DNA of 64,000 nucleotides from CAZWAP01 sp964632005 (GCA_964632005.1 CAZWAP010000006.1:1-64000); one strand, 5' to 3'; counted from the stretch's first letter, positions 24,180 through 33,312 are shown. A program made the numbers and translations. Notes: generated by a model not told the origin, from the sequence alone.

Positions 24180-24455
24180 TCAGCCTTTTTTCGCCTTTAG
24201 AGTGTTGAGCCGCTTGGCCAGACGGGACTTCTTGCGGGCCGCTGTCCGCTTGTGCATCGTACTGGTCGAAGCTACCTTGTCCAGCTTCTTTGTAACCAGC
24301 CGGAATTGCTCTTCTGCCGCCGCTACGTCGCCGGCATTGAGCGCCGCCTCGAAGTGTTTGATCTGAGTCTTCACCGCACTCTTACGCGTGCGGTTTATCG
24401 TTCTTCGCTTGGCGTTCTGCCTTATCCTTTTCTTGGCTGATAACGAATGTGCCAC
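24180..24455 (-). CDS. rpsT: 30S ribosomal protein S20
   Basis: 91 residues starting at GTG 24455 (translated MAHSLSAKKRIRQ), chosen because AGGAGA lies six bases upstream and the family begins exactly there; a longer in-frame ATG at 24488 would add an unrelated leader. The chain is short, highly basic and all-helical, with the S20 hallmarks AKKRIRQNAKRRTINRTRKS and the C-terminal KLDKVASTSTMHKRTAARKK that contacts 16S rRNA. A -10-like TACAAT (minus strand, 24479-24474) sits just upstream without a clear -35. The neighbours are a TPR gene upstream and rnr downstream on the same strand. Confidence 0.97.
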   Translation of the reverse strand: MAHSLSAKKRIRQNAKRRTINRTRKSAVKTQIKHFEAALNAGDVAAAEEQFRLVTKKLDKVASTSTMHKRTAARKKSRLAKRLNTLKAKKG

Positions 24456-24544
24456 TATTGTCTCCTGAAAACTATTGTATCCACGCAAACTTGCTGAGAG
24501 GTTGGTTGCTTGGTTTCCTTATCTTGCGGGCCTCCGGGGCGCTC

Positions 24545-25942
24545 TTAGGTTTTCGGGCCTGCTCTTAGTTTATCGACCCTCTGGCTGACGTCACGGTATC
24601 CGAAGTCCGTCTGTGCTATCTTACGATATATCTCCAGGGCCTTATCCGTCTGGTCGTCTTGCTCGTACACTCGGGCCAGATTGTACCGTAGCTCTTTGGC
24701 GGTGGTATCGTCCTGGATCGGATAGGATTCGATGGCCTTGTTGAGTACGTCGATCGCATCGGCATACCAGCCCTTCATAAAGAAGCACACACCGATCTGG
24801 TTCATCGATGTGATTTTTCGTCTCGGGTCCTTCATCGCCTCCTGGAAAAGCGGTATGGCCTCATCGTAGCGCTTGTTCCGCTCCAGGCAGAGTGCATACT
24901 CGTACTTGGCCTTCAGGTCTGTCGGGTAGTTCTGCATGCAGAGGCGGTAGTGCTCCAGCTCGGTCTTGTTCATTATTGCGTTCAATTGCTCGAGCACTTT
25001 CTTGGCCTGGGCATTGTCGGGGTCGGCTTCCAGGACTCGCTTGGTATGCCTTATCTTGCGCCGCAGCTGTTTCAACCTCAATTGGCCGGCCCTCTGCTTG
25101 AAGCTGAAATCGTCTCGGCTCTTGTAAGCGTTTTCGAGTAGCTCGATCGCTTCGTTTTCGGCCTCGTCGGTCTCCAGGTCCGAAAGGGCATCGGCGAGGT
25201 CGAAGATGTTCTGGGGTAGCTGGGGATTCTGCGCCAGCCGCTTGCGAGCCTCTTCCACCGCCTTTCGGCGGTAATCCTCGGTCTTGACGATGCTTGCCTG
25301 GGCGTGCAATTTCTCCTGTTGCGCGCGGTCCTTTATCGACTGCCGGAAATCTCCGTCCACGTCGTACTTTCCCCTTGCCATGGTCAGCTCGGCCGAGAGG
25401 TTCTTGAACTCGTCGGCCAGCTCGGCGTCGCTCGGCCTTAGCTGCGAGGCCTTCTGACAGGCCACCAGTGCCTTGTCGAACTGCCCCAGCGCCGCGTAAG
25501 AATCTTTGAGCAGTATATAGGTCTGGGCGGACGGCCTTGGTGCGGCATTGTTGGTCTGGAAAATCAGGTTCGCCAGCCATCCTGCGGTTCTCTTGTAGCC
25601 GCCCGCGATCGCTGCTTTGAGCATCGCCTCGGCGTACGGCAGATGGCTCGGGTCCTTGGCAAAGAGATACTCTGCATTGAGCATCTGCTCTAAGGGGGTC
25701 TTGCCGCGGGAGTGCTTCATTTTCTCCATCATCGAGGGCTTCTTGCCGCCGGCCCCCTGTCTCTGCAGAGCAAGACTGCACAGCGGCAGATGGCCCTCTT
25801 CGAGCGCATCGGGGGCGTGACGCAGCCCGTCGAGGTACATCTGTATTGCGTAGTCGTAGTTCTTACTTTCGGCGACCTGCTTGGCCCTGTCAAAAAAAGC
25901 CCTGGCCTTGGCCATCGCCTGACCGTCAGCTTGCTCCGGCAT
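24545..25942 (-). CDS. Tetratricopeptide-repeat protein
   Basis: 465 residues from ATG 25942, preceded by GGTTGGAGACCT; the frame is open to 26020, but that extension lies across the promoter. No signal peptide, so probably cytoplasmic. The N-terminal helices (AFFDRAKQVAESKNYDYAIQ) and the C-terminal half (YEYALCLERNKRYDEAIPLF, then INQIGVCFFMKGWYADAIDV-type units) are TPR repeats; the middle (about 190-300) is charged and may be coiled coil. TPR scaffolds mediate protein contacts; no partner can be named. Promoters for this gene and for glyA lie back to back. Confidence 0.85.
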   Translation of the reverse strand: MPEQADGQAMAKARAFFDRAKQVAESKNYDYAIQMYLDGLRHAPDALEEGHLPLCSLALQRQGAGGKKPSMMEKMKHSRGKTPLEQMLNAEYLFAKDPSHLPYAEAMLKAAIAGGYKRTAGWLANLIFQTNNAAPRPSAQTYILLKDSYAALGQFDKALVACQKASQLRPSDAELADEFKNLSAELTMARGKYDVDGDFRQSIKDRAQQEKLHAQASIVKTEDYRRKAVEEARKRLAQNPQLPQNIFDLADALSDLETDEAENEAIELLENAYKSRDDFSFKQRAGQLRLKQLRRKIRHTKRVLEADPDNAQAKKVLEQLNAIMNKTELEHYRLCMQNYPTDLKAKYEYALCLERNKRYDEAIPLFQEAMKDPRRKITSMNQIGVCFFMKGWYADAIDVLNKAIESYPIQDDTTAKELRYNLARVYEQDDQTDKALEIYRKIAQTDFGYRDVSQRVDKLRAGPKT

Positions 25943-25989
25943 AGGTCTCCAACCGAATCCTTGTGCTCGAAAGTCTGTCCGAACTTCAA

Positions 25990-26017
25990 ATCGTAATGCG
26001 CACCGCAAAAATGTCAA
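25990..26017 (-). promoter_or_regulatory. Promoter for TPR gene
   Basis: Minus strand: perfect TTGACA (26017-26012), 16-bp spacer, TACGAT (25995-25990). The start near 25983 gives a leader of about 40 nt to ATG 25942. Its -35 box is only 10 bp from the -35 box of the opposing glyA promoter. Confidence 0.55.
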
Positions 26018-26027
26018 CAAATAAAAC

Positions 26028-26056
26028 TTGTCTGAAAAAGACGGACGTGCTATAAG
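26028..26056 (+). promoter_or_regulatory. Promoter for glyA
   Basis: TTGTCT (26028-26033), 17 bp, TATAAG (26051-26056). Transcription would start near 26063, a leader of about 65 nt before ATG 26130. No glycine-riboswitch-like fold is evident in so short a leader. Confidence 0.6.
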
Positions 26057-26129
26057 CTCTGCCGGGCGCGGTTTGGGCGTGCCCGAACCCCGCGCCAGGC
26101 GGCGAAACTTCGTTACGGAGCAAAAAAAG

Positions 26130-27428
26130 ATGAAAACGGCCCTTGAGCTATACGACCCTCAAATCTACGAGCTTATACGACAGGAAGCTGTGCGCCAGAG
26201 CGGTTCTATCCGCCTGATTCCCTCCGAGAACTATGTTTCCAGGGCCGTGATGCAGGCCAGCGGAAGCTGCCTGACAAACAAGTACGCCGAAGGATACCCT
26301 GGAAAGCGCTACTACGAGGGCCAGCAGGTTACCGACCTGATTGAAAAGGTCGCTCAGGAGAGAGTGAAGAAGGTCTTCAAAGCCGACCACGCCAACGTAC
26401 AACCGTACTCCGGCTCCATCGCCAATCTCGGTGCCTACACTGCCTTAATAGAACCGGGGGACTTGATTATGGGTATGTCACTCGTGCACGGCGGACACCT
26501 GACGCACGGGTGGAAGGTCTCGGTGACGAGCAAGTTCTACAGGTCGATCCAGTACCCGGTCAACCCTCAGACTGGAAGGCTGGATTTCGACCATATTCGC
26601 GAGCTGGCCAAGAAACACCGCCCGAAGCTGATCATCTCCGGGGCCACTGCATACCCGAGGGAGATTGACTTCGAGATATTCGGCCAGATAGCCGGGGAGG
26701 TCGGTGCATATCACGTCAGCGACATCGCGCACGTCGCGGGGCTGGTCGTGGCCGGTATCCACAAGAGTCCGGTGCCCTATTCCGACATCGTCTCCACGAC
26801 CTCGCACAAGACGCTTCGCGGTCCGAGGGGCGGGATTCTGCTGTGCAAGGCTGAGCACGCCGAGAGGCTCGACAAGGCCGTCTTTCCAGGCCTCCAGGGA
26901 GGACCGCATATGCACACGCTAACGGCGATCGCCGTGGCTATGGCTGAGGCCGACACTCCCGAGTTTGTCGCCTACGCACAACAGATCGTCAGGAACGCAA
27001 AGGCCCTGGCCGCCAAGTTGCTCGAGTACGGATTCGAGCTTGTCTCGGGCGGGACCGACAACCACCTTATCCTTATCGACCTGCGCAACAAAGGCATCTC
27101 CGGCAAGAAGCTCGCCAAGGCCCTCGACCGCGCCAGGATCGTTACCAACTACAACACTGTTCCCGGCGACCCTGCGCCGCCGTCCGACCCCAGCGGCCTG
27201 AGGATCGGGACGCCGGCCATAACCACCCGGGGAATGAAGGAGCCCGAAGCCGAGCACATCGCAACGCTGATAAACAAGGTCGCCGAAAATATCGATAGCG
27301 AGTCGGTCATCGAGCAGGTCGCCCGGGAGGTCTTGCTGCTCTGCTCGCAGTTCCCTGTGCCTGAGCACTTCATCATTCCGAACAGGCAAATCACCACCCC
27401 GCCTGTAGCCGGGGACCTGGCCCCCTGA
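26130..27428 (+). CDS. glyA: Serine hydroxymethyltransferase
   Basis: 432 residues from ATG 26130 (MKTALELYDPQIYEL), with GGAG ten bases upstream; an extended frame from 26028 would start inside the promoter. A PLP enzyme that interconverts serine and glycine with tetrahydrofolate, feeding one-carbon units to folate metabolism. Landmarks are RLIPSENYVSRAVMQASGS, NKYAEGYPGKRYYEGQ, NVQPYSGSIAN, SDIAHVAGLVVAG, the Schiff-base lysine in VSTTSHKTLRGPRGG, and the C-terminal GLRIGTPAITTRGM. Length and motifs are normal. The gene is monocistronic in appearance, divergent from the TPR gene and convergent with mutS. Confidence 0.97.
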   Translation: MKTALELYDPQIYELIRQEAVRQSGSIRLIPSENYVSRAVMQASGSCLTNKYAEGYPGKRYYEGQQVTDLIEKVAQERVKKVFKADHANVQPYSGSIANLGAYTALIEPGDLIMGMSLVHGGHLTHGWKVSVTSKFYRSIQYPVNPQTGRLDFDHIRELAKKHRPKLIISGATAYPREIDFEIFGQIAGEVGAYHVSDIAHVAGLVVAGIHKSPVPYSDIVSTTSHKTLRGPRGGILLCKAEHAERLDKAVFPGLQGGPHMHTLTAIAVAMAEADTPEFVAYAQQIVRNAKALAAKLLEYGFELVSGGTDNHLILIDLRNKGISGKKLAKALDRARIVTNYNTVPGDPAPPSDPSGLRIGTPAITTRGMKEPEAEHIATLINKVAENIDSESVIEQVAREVLLLCSQFPVPEHFIIPNRQITTPPVAGDLAP

Positions 27429-27574
27429 CTGTTCGATGGCCGGTGAAAATCCCGCGCGGGCTCGGCGCGTCAAGAGATTGGCTCGAGCGCAGGATTTGCG
27501 CAATTTTCAAGGAAAAAGGCGGTCCTCTGCTGGGATTTGTCTCGGCCCTGTCCCACGGCCGGGCGGGGATCGGA

Positions 27575-30196
27575 TTACTTGCCGGTCTGCTCTTTGATCT
27601 CGCTGAGCAGGTTGATCGCCTCGAGCGGCGTCAAGTGATTGATGTCGATCGAGCGCAGCCTGTCCAAAACGTCTTTGTTTCTCTGGACGAACAGGGTATC
27701 CTGGTCGGGCTGTCTGGTTTTGTGGCGTGCCAGCCGACCGCCGGTCGCTTCTTTCTGGAATGTCGCTTCGAGTTCTTCGAGGATCTCTTTCGCCCGCTCC
27801 AGTATCGAGCCGGGTATGCCGGCGAGCTTGGCGACGTGGATTCCATAGCTCCTGTCGGTCCCTCCGGGCACAATCCGATGCAAAAAGACCACCTCGTCCA
27901 TCCACTCACGGACGGCGACGTTGTAATTCTTTACGTTCTTCAACAGCTCGGCGAGCTCGGTCAACTCGTGGTAGTGGGTGGCGAAGAGCGTGCGGCACTT
28001 TATGTTGTTGGCGATATGCTCGGTGATGGCCCAGGCCAGGGCCAGCCCGTCGTAGGTACTTGTGCCTCGGCCGACCTCGTCCAGTATCACTAGCGATCTT
28101 TCGGTGGAGTTGTTGATGATGTTGGCCGTTTCGGTCATCTCGACCATAAAGGTCGATTGCCCGCGGACCAGCTCGTCCGAGGCGCCCACGCGGGTAAAAA
28201 TCTTGTCCACCAACCCTATCTGCGCCTCCTTGGCCGGGACGAATGACCCTGTCTGGGCCATCAGGACAAGAAGCGCGACCTGCCGAATATACGTGCTCTT
28301 GCCGCTCATATTAGGGCCGGTTATCACCGCGATGTCACCTGCCCCGTCGCCAAGCTGCACGTCGTTCGGGACGAATCCGGCCCCGAGCGTCTCGGCCAAG
28401 ACCGGGTGCTTGCCGTCGCGGATGATAAGCTCTCGCCCCGTCGTCATCCTCGGGCGGACATAATTGCGACGCATCGCCACGTGCGCCAGCCCGCACAGGC
28501 AGTCACACTGTGCGACCACGTCGGCCAGGGCCTGGAGTCGGGATACGTAGTCGGCCGAACGGGAGCGAAGCTCCTCAAAGATGCGCAGCTCCAACTCCAG
28601 CGCCTTTTCCGCTGCCTGGAGTACCTGCGTCTCATACTCCTTGAGCGGCTCTGTGATATACCGCTCGGCGTTTTTTATGGTCTGCTTGCGGACGTAATCG
28701 GCCGGCACCTTCTCTGCCGAGCTGCGGGCGACCTCGATGTAGTAGCCGAAGACCTTGTTGTAACCGATCTTCAAGCCCGCAATCCCCGTCCGTCGCGACT
28801 CCTTCTTCTGGTATTCCCGCAGCCAGCTCTGCCCGTCTTTGGAGATTGAGCGCAGGCGGTCGAGTTCCTCGTTGAAGCCCGCCTTTATCACGCCTCCGTC
28901 GCGCAGGTGCACCGGGCAGTCCGACCGGATCGCCGAGGACAGCAGCTCTGCCAGCTCATCCATACTGTCGCATCTGCCGGCCAGGTCTTTCAGCAGCGCA
29001 GAGGTAAATCGGCCGAGAAGCTCCCGCAGCGGAGGTATACGCCTGAGACTCTGCGCAAGTGCAAGCAGGTCCCGTGGCGTCGCGCGGGCGGTGCTGATCC
29101 GCGCGGCGAGCCGCTCGGTATCGCTTATCTGGGCGAGCAGCTTGCGAATCTCCGCAAGGGTGGTTTCGTCGTCTTTCAGCTCCGCTACGGCGTCCTGCCG
29201 ACGCTCTATCTCCGCCAGGTCACATAGCGGTGCGCACAGCCAGCTCGTGAACATCCGCCCTCCCATTCCCGTCAGCGTCTGGTCGAGACAGTCCAGCAGC
29301 GAGCCTTTTCGGCTTTCGCCGCGAATCGTCCGCAAGACCTCCAGACTCCGCAAGGTCGTCGGGTCCACCTGTAGAAAATCCTTCGGCTCGATTTTTTTGA
29401 TGGTCCGGATGTGGCCCAGCGTGGTTTTCTGCGTCTCGTGGAGGTATTCGATGATCGCACCGGCCGGCGAAACAAGCCCGGTCTCGGCGTCGTGTATCCC
29501 GAACCCTTCGAGCGTGGCCGTCCCGAAGTGCTTGAGCAGTCGCTGCCTGGCCTGATAAGCATCGAAATACCACGACGGACGCTGGGTTATCGTCGCCCCT
29601 GTCAACTGCGAAATCTCCCTGGCGAGTCTGTTTGTCTCGGCCTCAAACAACTCCCCCCGCCTCTCAGGCAGCAAGCACTCGGCAGGCCAGAGCCGAACCA
29701 TCTGGTCGAGGAGCTTCTGTTCGGTTATGCTCTGGACGAAGAAATGGCCCGTGGACACATCGACCCAGCTTATCGCCGCTGTGCCTTTGTTGCCGAGGCT
29801 CACCGCGCAAAGAAAGTTCTGTTGCTTCGAGTCCAGCAACGTTTCGTCGGTGAGCGTCCCCGGCGTGATGATCCGCACGACGTCGCGCTTGACCACGCCC
29901 TTGGCGGTCTTGGGGTCTTCGACCTGCTCGCAGACCGCGACGCGGTAGCCGGCCTGAAGCATCTTCTTGAGATACCCGTCAACGGCGTGGTAGGGAACGC
30001 CCGCAAGCGGCGTGCTCTTGTTTTTGTCCCGGCTGGTCAGGGCGAGCCCACAGACCTTTGCGCATATCTTCGCGTCCTCGTAAAACGTCTCGTAAAAATC
30101 CCCCATCCTGAAGAAAAGTATGCAGTCCGGGTACTTTTGCTTGAACGCGTGAAACTGCCTCATTGCAGGCGTCAACTTTTCGGTCGGCGCGGTCAT
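27575..30196 (-). CDS. mutS: DNA mismatch repair protein MutS
   Basis: 873 residues, ATG 30196. MutS recognises mismatches and small loops and recruits MutL. The N-terminal mismatch-binding domain is intact, with the GDFYETF that carries the Phe-x-Glu reading motif, followed by connector, lever and clamp regions and the ATPase with Walker A GPNMSGKST, the DEVGRGTSTYDGLALAWA signature and TLFATHYHEL. The C-terminus carries a helix-turn-helix dimer region (GSILERAKEILEELE). Normal for a MutS1. mutL is not in the window. Its promoter (30205-30232) ends only eight bases before the ATG and no ribosome site is visible, so the mRNA is predicted leaderless. Confidence 0.97.
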   Translation of the reverse strand: MTAPTEKLTPAMRQFHAFKQKYPDCILFFRMGDFYETFYEDAKICAKVCGLALTSRDKNKSTPLAGVPYHAVDGYLKKMLQAGYRVAVCEQVEDPKTAKGVVKRDVVRIITPGTLTDETLLDSKQQNFLCAVSLGNKGTAAISWVDVSTGHFFVQSITEQKLLDQMVRLWPAECLLPERRGELFEAETNRLAREISQLTGATITQRPSWYFDAYQARQRLLKHFGTATLEGFGIHDAETGLVSPAGAIIEYLHETQKTTLGHIRTIKKIEPKDFLQVDPTTLRSLEVLRTIRGESRKGSLLDCLDQTLTGMGGRMFTSWLCAPLCDLAEIERRQDAVAELKDDETTLAEIRKLLAQISDTERLAARISTARATPRDLLALAQSLRRIPPLRELLGRFTSALLKDLAGRCDSMDELAELLSSAIRSDCPVHLRDGGVIKAGFNEELDRLRSISKDGQSWLREYQKKESRRTGIAGLKIGYNKVFGYYIEVARSSAEKVPADYVRKQTIKNAERYITEPLKEYETQVLQAAEKALELELRIFEELRSRSADYVSRLQALADVVAQCDCLCGLAHVAMRRNYVRPRMTTGRELIIRDGKHPVLAETLGAGFVPNDVQLGDGAGDIAVITGPNMSGKSTYIRQVALLVLMAQTGSFVPAKEAQIGLVDKIFTRVGASDELVRGQSTFMVEMTETANIINNSTERSLVILDEVGRGTSTYDGLALAWAITEHIANNIKCRTLFATHYHELTELAELLKNVKNYNVAVREWMDEVVFLHRIVPGGTDRSYGIHVAKLAGIPGSILERAKEILEELEATFQKEATGGRLARHKTRQPDQDTLFVQRNKDVLDRLRSIDINHLTPLEAINLLSEIKEQTGK

Positions 30197-30204
30197 AGGT
30201 GCTG

Positions 30205-30232
30205 ATTATACACCTCGGACCGCCTCTAACAA
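30205..30232 (-). promoter_or_regulatory. Promoter abutting mutS
   Basis: Minus strand: TTGTTA (30232-30227), 16-bp spacer, perfect TATAAT (30210-30205). The usual start position, six or seven bases after the -10 box, falls at about 30198, two bases from ATG 30196. Confidence 0.55.
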
Positions 30233-30302
30233 CCGCACAATTCCGGATTGTCGGTCTCTTGGCTGGCACTTGTTGAGGATGCCGCAGCCAACAGCGGGGT
30301 GG

Positions 30303-31493
30303 TCACTCGGTCAGGGGGCCGTTCAATAGCCTCTGTATCAACCGCCTGGCGTGGTCTTCGCCGGTCGCGGCGGCCAGTTCCTCCAGCAGCTGCTCCTGCC
30401 GCCGCGTAAACGCCACGGGCCTGGCCAGATCCAGGTCGGCTGCCCCAAGTGCTTCGATGATTCGTTCCTTCAAGTCTGCTATCCCCGTGCCGAACTTAGC
30501 ACTTATCTGTACGAAATCGCCCAGGTCTTCGGGCAGCCTTGCCGTGTCCAGCCGCAAGGGCAGATCAGATTTGTTTAATACGGTGACGCTCCTGGTGCCC
30601 TTCAGCTTGTCGATCAACTCTCGATCTATCTGCTCGGCACCTTGTGCGCCGTCGAGAACAAGTAATACGAGGTCGGCCTCGGCCAGGATTTGGACGGCCG
30701 TATCCCGTGCGGCCTTATCAGCTGGCCCGCCGAGGTGCTCACCGGTCCGCCCGTCCAGGCCGGCCGTATCAGTAACCCTCGCCGCGAGGGGGCCGATCCG
30801 GCACTCGGCCGAGACCCAATCGCGTGTTGTCCCTGCGATCTCAGCAACGATGGCCTTCTCCCGCCCCGCCAGGCGGTTCAGCAGCGTACTCTTGCCGCTG
30901 TTAGGGGGCCCGGTCAACACCATCTTGCAGCCGTATATCACCGACCTTGCGGCCTCGCTGTTCCTTAGTATCCGGGCGGCCTCGGCCCTGACCCGGTCGA
31001 GGTCTTCCTTGCCGAGCCGGGCCAGCCACGCCCGGGCTGCGGCGTACAGACCGGGGCCGGCCTGGTTCGCCAACATCTTGGTGCCCTCGAGCGTCGCAGC
31101 GTTCAACTGTGCGACCTTCGCCTCGAGCTCGATGGCGTTCCTACGGCAGGTCGGGGCCTCGGCGAGGGCCATTCGCAGCAGCTCCTCGGCGCTGACCGCT
31201 CGCGCACCGGCCCGGCCGAGCAAACCCATTATCATCTCCACGATCAGCGGATTGCCGTGGCAGTGTATCGCGAAAAAACCAGGCCCTTCGCATCCGACCG
31301 TTACCTGGTCGATGAGGTGCTTGCCATCGGCGACGACCCCGAGCGCGATCCTTCCCGGCTTGAATTCCACGTGCCGGTGGGCCTTCGAGGTGAAAATCTT
31401 CTGCAGAATCGCCGCGGCCGAGGTCCCATAGACCCCTATGGTCGATATTGCGCCAGTTGCTTTAGCGGTCAGTACCGCTGAGTAAACAGCCAT
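30303..31493 (-). CDS. mnmE: Divergent MnmE/TrmE-like GTPase lacking the C-terminal Cys motif
   Basis: 396 residues, about 60 shorter than typical MnmE. An N-terminal TrmE-like domain is recognisable (VLTAKATGAISTIGVYGTSA, then FFAIHCHGNPLIVEMIM), followed by a shortened helical region and a G domain with all nucleotide motifs: G1 GPPNSGKSTLLNRLAG including the K-loop Asn, GTTRDWVSAEC, DTAGLDGRTG and NKSD. Canonical MnmE ends in a Cys-x-Gly-Lys motif needed for wobble-uridine modification with MnmG; this chain ends RRLIQRLLNGPLTE without it. The stretch that is usually VE-x-IGIER after DTAG reads GGPADKAARD. It is the third gene of an obg-coaX-mnmE run (13 nt after coaX). tRNA modification by this protein is therefore doubtful. 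Confidence 0.8.
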   Translation of the reverse strand: MAVYSAVLTAKATGAISTIGVYGTSAAAILQKIFTSKAHRHVEFKPGRIALGVVADGKHLIDQVTVGCEGPGFFAIHCHGNPLIVEMIMGLLGRAGARAVSAEELLRMALAEAPTCRRNAIELEAKVAQLNAATLEGTKMLANQAGPGLYAAARAWLARLGKEDLDRVRAEAARILRNSEAARSVIYGCKMVLTGPPNSGKSTLLNRLAGREKAIVAEIAGTTRDWVSAECRIGPLAARVTDTAGLDGRTGEHLGGPADKAARDTAVQILAEADLVLLVLDGAQGAEQIDRELIDKLKGTRSVTVLNKSDLPLRLDTARLPEDLGDFVQISAKFGTGIADLKERIIEALGAADLDLARPVAFTRRQEQLLEELAAATGEDHARRLIQRLLNGPLTE

Positions 31494-31506
31494 AGGCCCG
31501 CAAAAC

Positions 31507-32292
31507 CTACCCCTTCTCGCGGATGTATTTCTGGTAGGCCAGCACGATTCCCTTGACTACCAGGTTGGGAACGTAGTTGTCGATGAATTCGCAGTCCTCC
31601 GCTATTACTTTCGCGCCGGAACCGGTGATGATCGTCTGCGGCCATCTGCCGATCTGCTCGGCGTACCGCCTGATCACCTCCTGCAGGGCCCCGATGATCG
31701 AGTAGTACAAACCGCAGTTGATGGCATCGGCGGTGTTCTTGCCGTAGGGAGCGGAAGGCCTGCTGACTCTTACGTTGGGTAACCGGGCGGTATCCCTTTG
31801 GAGCGCATCGGCACTGCTGGCGAAGCCTGGACAGATCACCCCGCCCTGGAAGACTCCGTTCTGGTCGACCAGGTCTATTGTGACGGCTGTCCCGAAATCC
31901 GCCACCACCACCGCGTCTTCCACCACCGCGTAGGCCGCCGCCGCCGAGACCACCCTGTCGGTACCGACCTTCTCCGGCTCATCCACCCAGCAGGTCATTG
32001 GCAGCGGTATATTCTCGCCGATCACGTATAGTTTTTCACCCAGTTCTGTCCTGGCTATGTCCCGCATGAGCTCCGTCCAGGCGGGTTTGACGCTGCTGAC
32101 CACGATAACGCCGTCACGCTTCTTCTCTTTCGAGCTGTCCAGCACCGGTATTTGCTGCCAGGCGGACTTGAGAGACTCGGCCAACTCCTCGGAAGAAAGG
32201 CCGGGTATCGACTTGATGAACTGCTCGACCCCGTCCAGAAAAAGCCCGATGTCGATGTTCGTATTGCCGATATCTACTGCGATTATGTTCAT
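31507..32292 (-). CDS. coaX: Type III pantothenate kinase
   Basis: 261 residues, ATG 32292. Catalyses the first step of coenzyme A synthesis, ATP-dependent phosphorylation of pantothenate, in the cytoplasm, with a monovalent cation as in other type III enzymes. Motifs: N-terminal MNIIAVDIGNTNIDIGLF (phosphate-1), KVGTDRVVSAAAAYAVV, ADFGTAVTIDLVD with the catalytic Asp region, and GGVICPGFASSADALQRDTA. Complete and of normal length. It lies 18 nt after obg and 13 nt before the mnmE-like gene, so they are probably one transcript. Confidence 0.95.
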   Translation of the reverse strand: MNIIAVDIGNTNIDIGLFLDGVEQFIKSIPGLSSEELAESLKSAWQQIPVLDSSKEKKRDGVIVVSSVKPAWTELMRDIARTELGEKLYVIGENIPLPMTCWVDEPEKVGTDRVVSAAAAYAVVEDAVVVADFGTAVTIDLVDQNGVFQGGVICPGFASSADALQRDTARLPNVRVSRPSAPYGKNTADAINCGLYYSIIGALQEVIRRYAEQIGRWPQTIITGSGAKVIAEDCEFIDNYVPNLVVKGIVLAYQKYIREKG

Positions 32293-32310
32293 TGCTCGGC
32301 CCCACCGATC

Positions 32311-33312
32311 CTACGTTCTGCCTTTGGCCTGGCTTACCTTATGCCAGAGCAATTCAATGAGCTCTTTTACTCCTGCGCCGCTGACCGCCGAGACGGGCCG
32401 TACCGGCCCGTTCAGCCTTGCCCGTATATCCGCGACGATACGGCCCTGCGGGTCGAGGTCTATCTTGTTGGCAACGATGACCTCTTGCTTCTGCGCCAGG
32501 GCCGGGCTGTATTTCTCGAGTTCGGCCCGGATAGCCCGGTAGTTCTCGACGGGGTCGGAGCCGTCTGCAGGCATTATATCGAGAATGTGGGCGAGGATTG
32601 TAGTCCTTTCTATATGCCTAAGAAATTCGTGTCCGAGGCCCGCTCCGGCGTGCGCTCCTTCGATCAGACCCGGGATATCCGCCATCACGAACCTCCGAAA
32701 ACCACTCAACTCAACGATTCCCAGGACTGGCTCGACGGTCGTGAACGGATAATCGGCTATCTTCGGCCTGGCAGCGGAACAGCGCGAAATCAACGTGCTT
32801 TTGCCCGCATTCGGCATCCCCACCAGGCCAACGTCCGCTATCAGCTTCAGTTCGAGCCTGATGTTCCTTTCCTGGCCCTTCTTGCCGGGTTCAGCGTATC
32901 TTGGTGTCTGATTGGTTGCGGTTGCAAAGGCCTTATTCCCCTTGCCGCCTCGCCCACCCCGGCAGACGCGCACCCTCAGCCCCGCGTCATTTAGGTCCTT
33001 GAGCAGGAGGTCGAGATCGGTGTCGTAGATGAGCGTGCCGGGGGGCACCTTTATTACCAGGTCTTTGCCGTCGGCGCCGCGCTTATTGCTGCCTGAGCCG
33101 GACCGCCCGTTTTCGGCCTGCCAGTGGTGCTTGCCGGCGAAGTCGAGCAGCGTATCGAGGCACTCGGCTGCCTCGAAATAGACGTCCCCGCCCTTACCGC
33201 CGTCGCCGCCGTCCGGCCCGCCCTTGGGCACGAACTTCTCCCGCCGAAAGCTCACGCACCCGTGTCCGCCGTCGCCGGCCTTGACCCAGATTTTCGCCTC
33301 GTCGATGAACAT
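32311..33312 (-). CDS. obg: GTPase Obg/CgtA
   Basis: 333 residues, ATG 33312. A ribosome-associated GTPase needed for 50S assembly and stress responses. The glycine-rich Obg fold fills the N-terminus (GDGGHGCVSFRREKFVPKGG, then DGGDGGKGGDVYFEA); the G domain follows with GMPNAGKSTLISRCSAA, YPFTTVEPVLGIVEL, DIPGLIEGAHAGAGLG and NKIDLD. It stops just after the G domain, so the variable C-terminal OCT extension found in some Obg proteins is absent, which is common. rpmA lies upstream but is separated by a strong terminator (33344-33375), so obg must start from its own promoter. Confidence 0.96.
   Translation of the reverse strand: MFIDEAKIWVKAGDGGHGCVSFRREKFVPKGGPDGGDGGKGGDVYFEAAECLDTLLDFAGKHHWQAENGRSGSGSNKRGADGKDLVIKVPPGTLIYDTDLDLLLKDLNDAGLRVRVCRGGRGGKGNKAFATATNQTPRYAEPGKKGQERNIRLELKLIADVGLVGMPNAGKSTLISRCSAARPKIADYPFTTVEPVLGIVELSGFRRFVMADIPGLIEGAHAGAGLGHEFLRHIERTTILAHILDIMPADGSDPVENYRAIRAELEKYSPALAQKQEVIVANKIDLDPQGRIVADIRARLNGPVRPVSAVSGAGVKELIELLWHKVSQAKGRT

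Noticed and set aside
26056..26130. Glycine riboswitch before glyA
   Set aside because: The leader after the predicted start is only about 65 nt and shows no paired aptamer-like helices.
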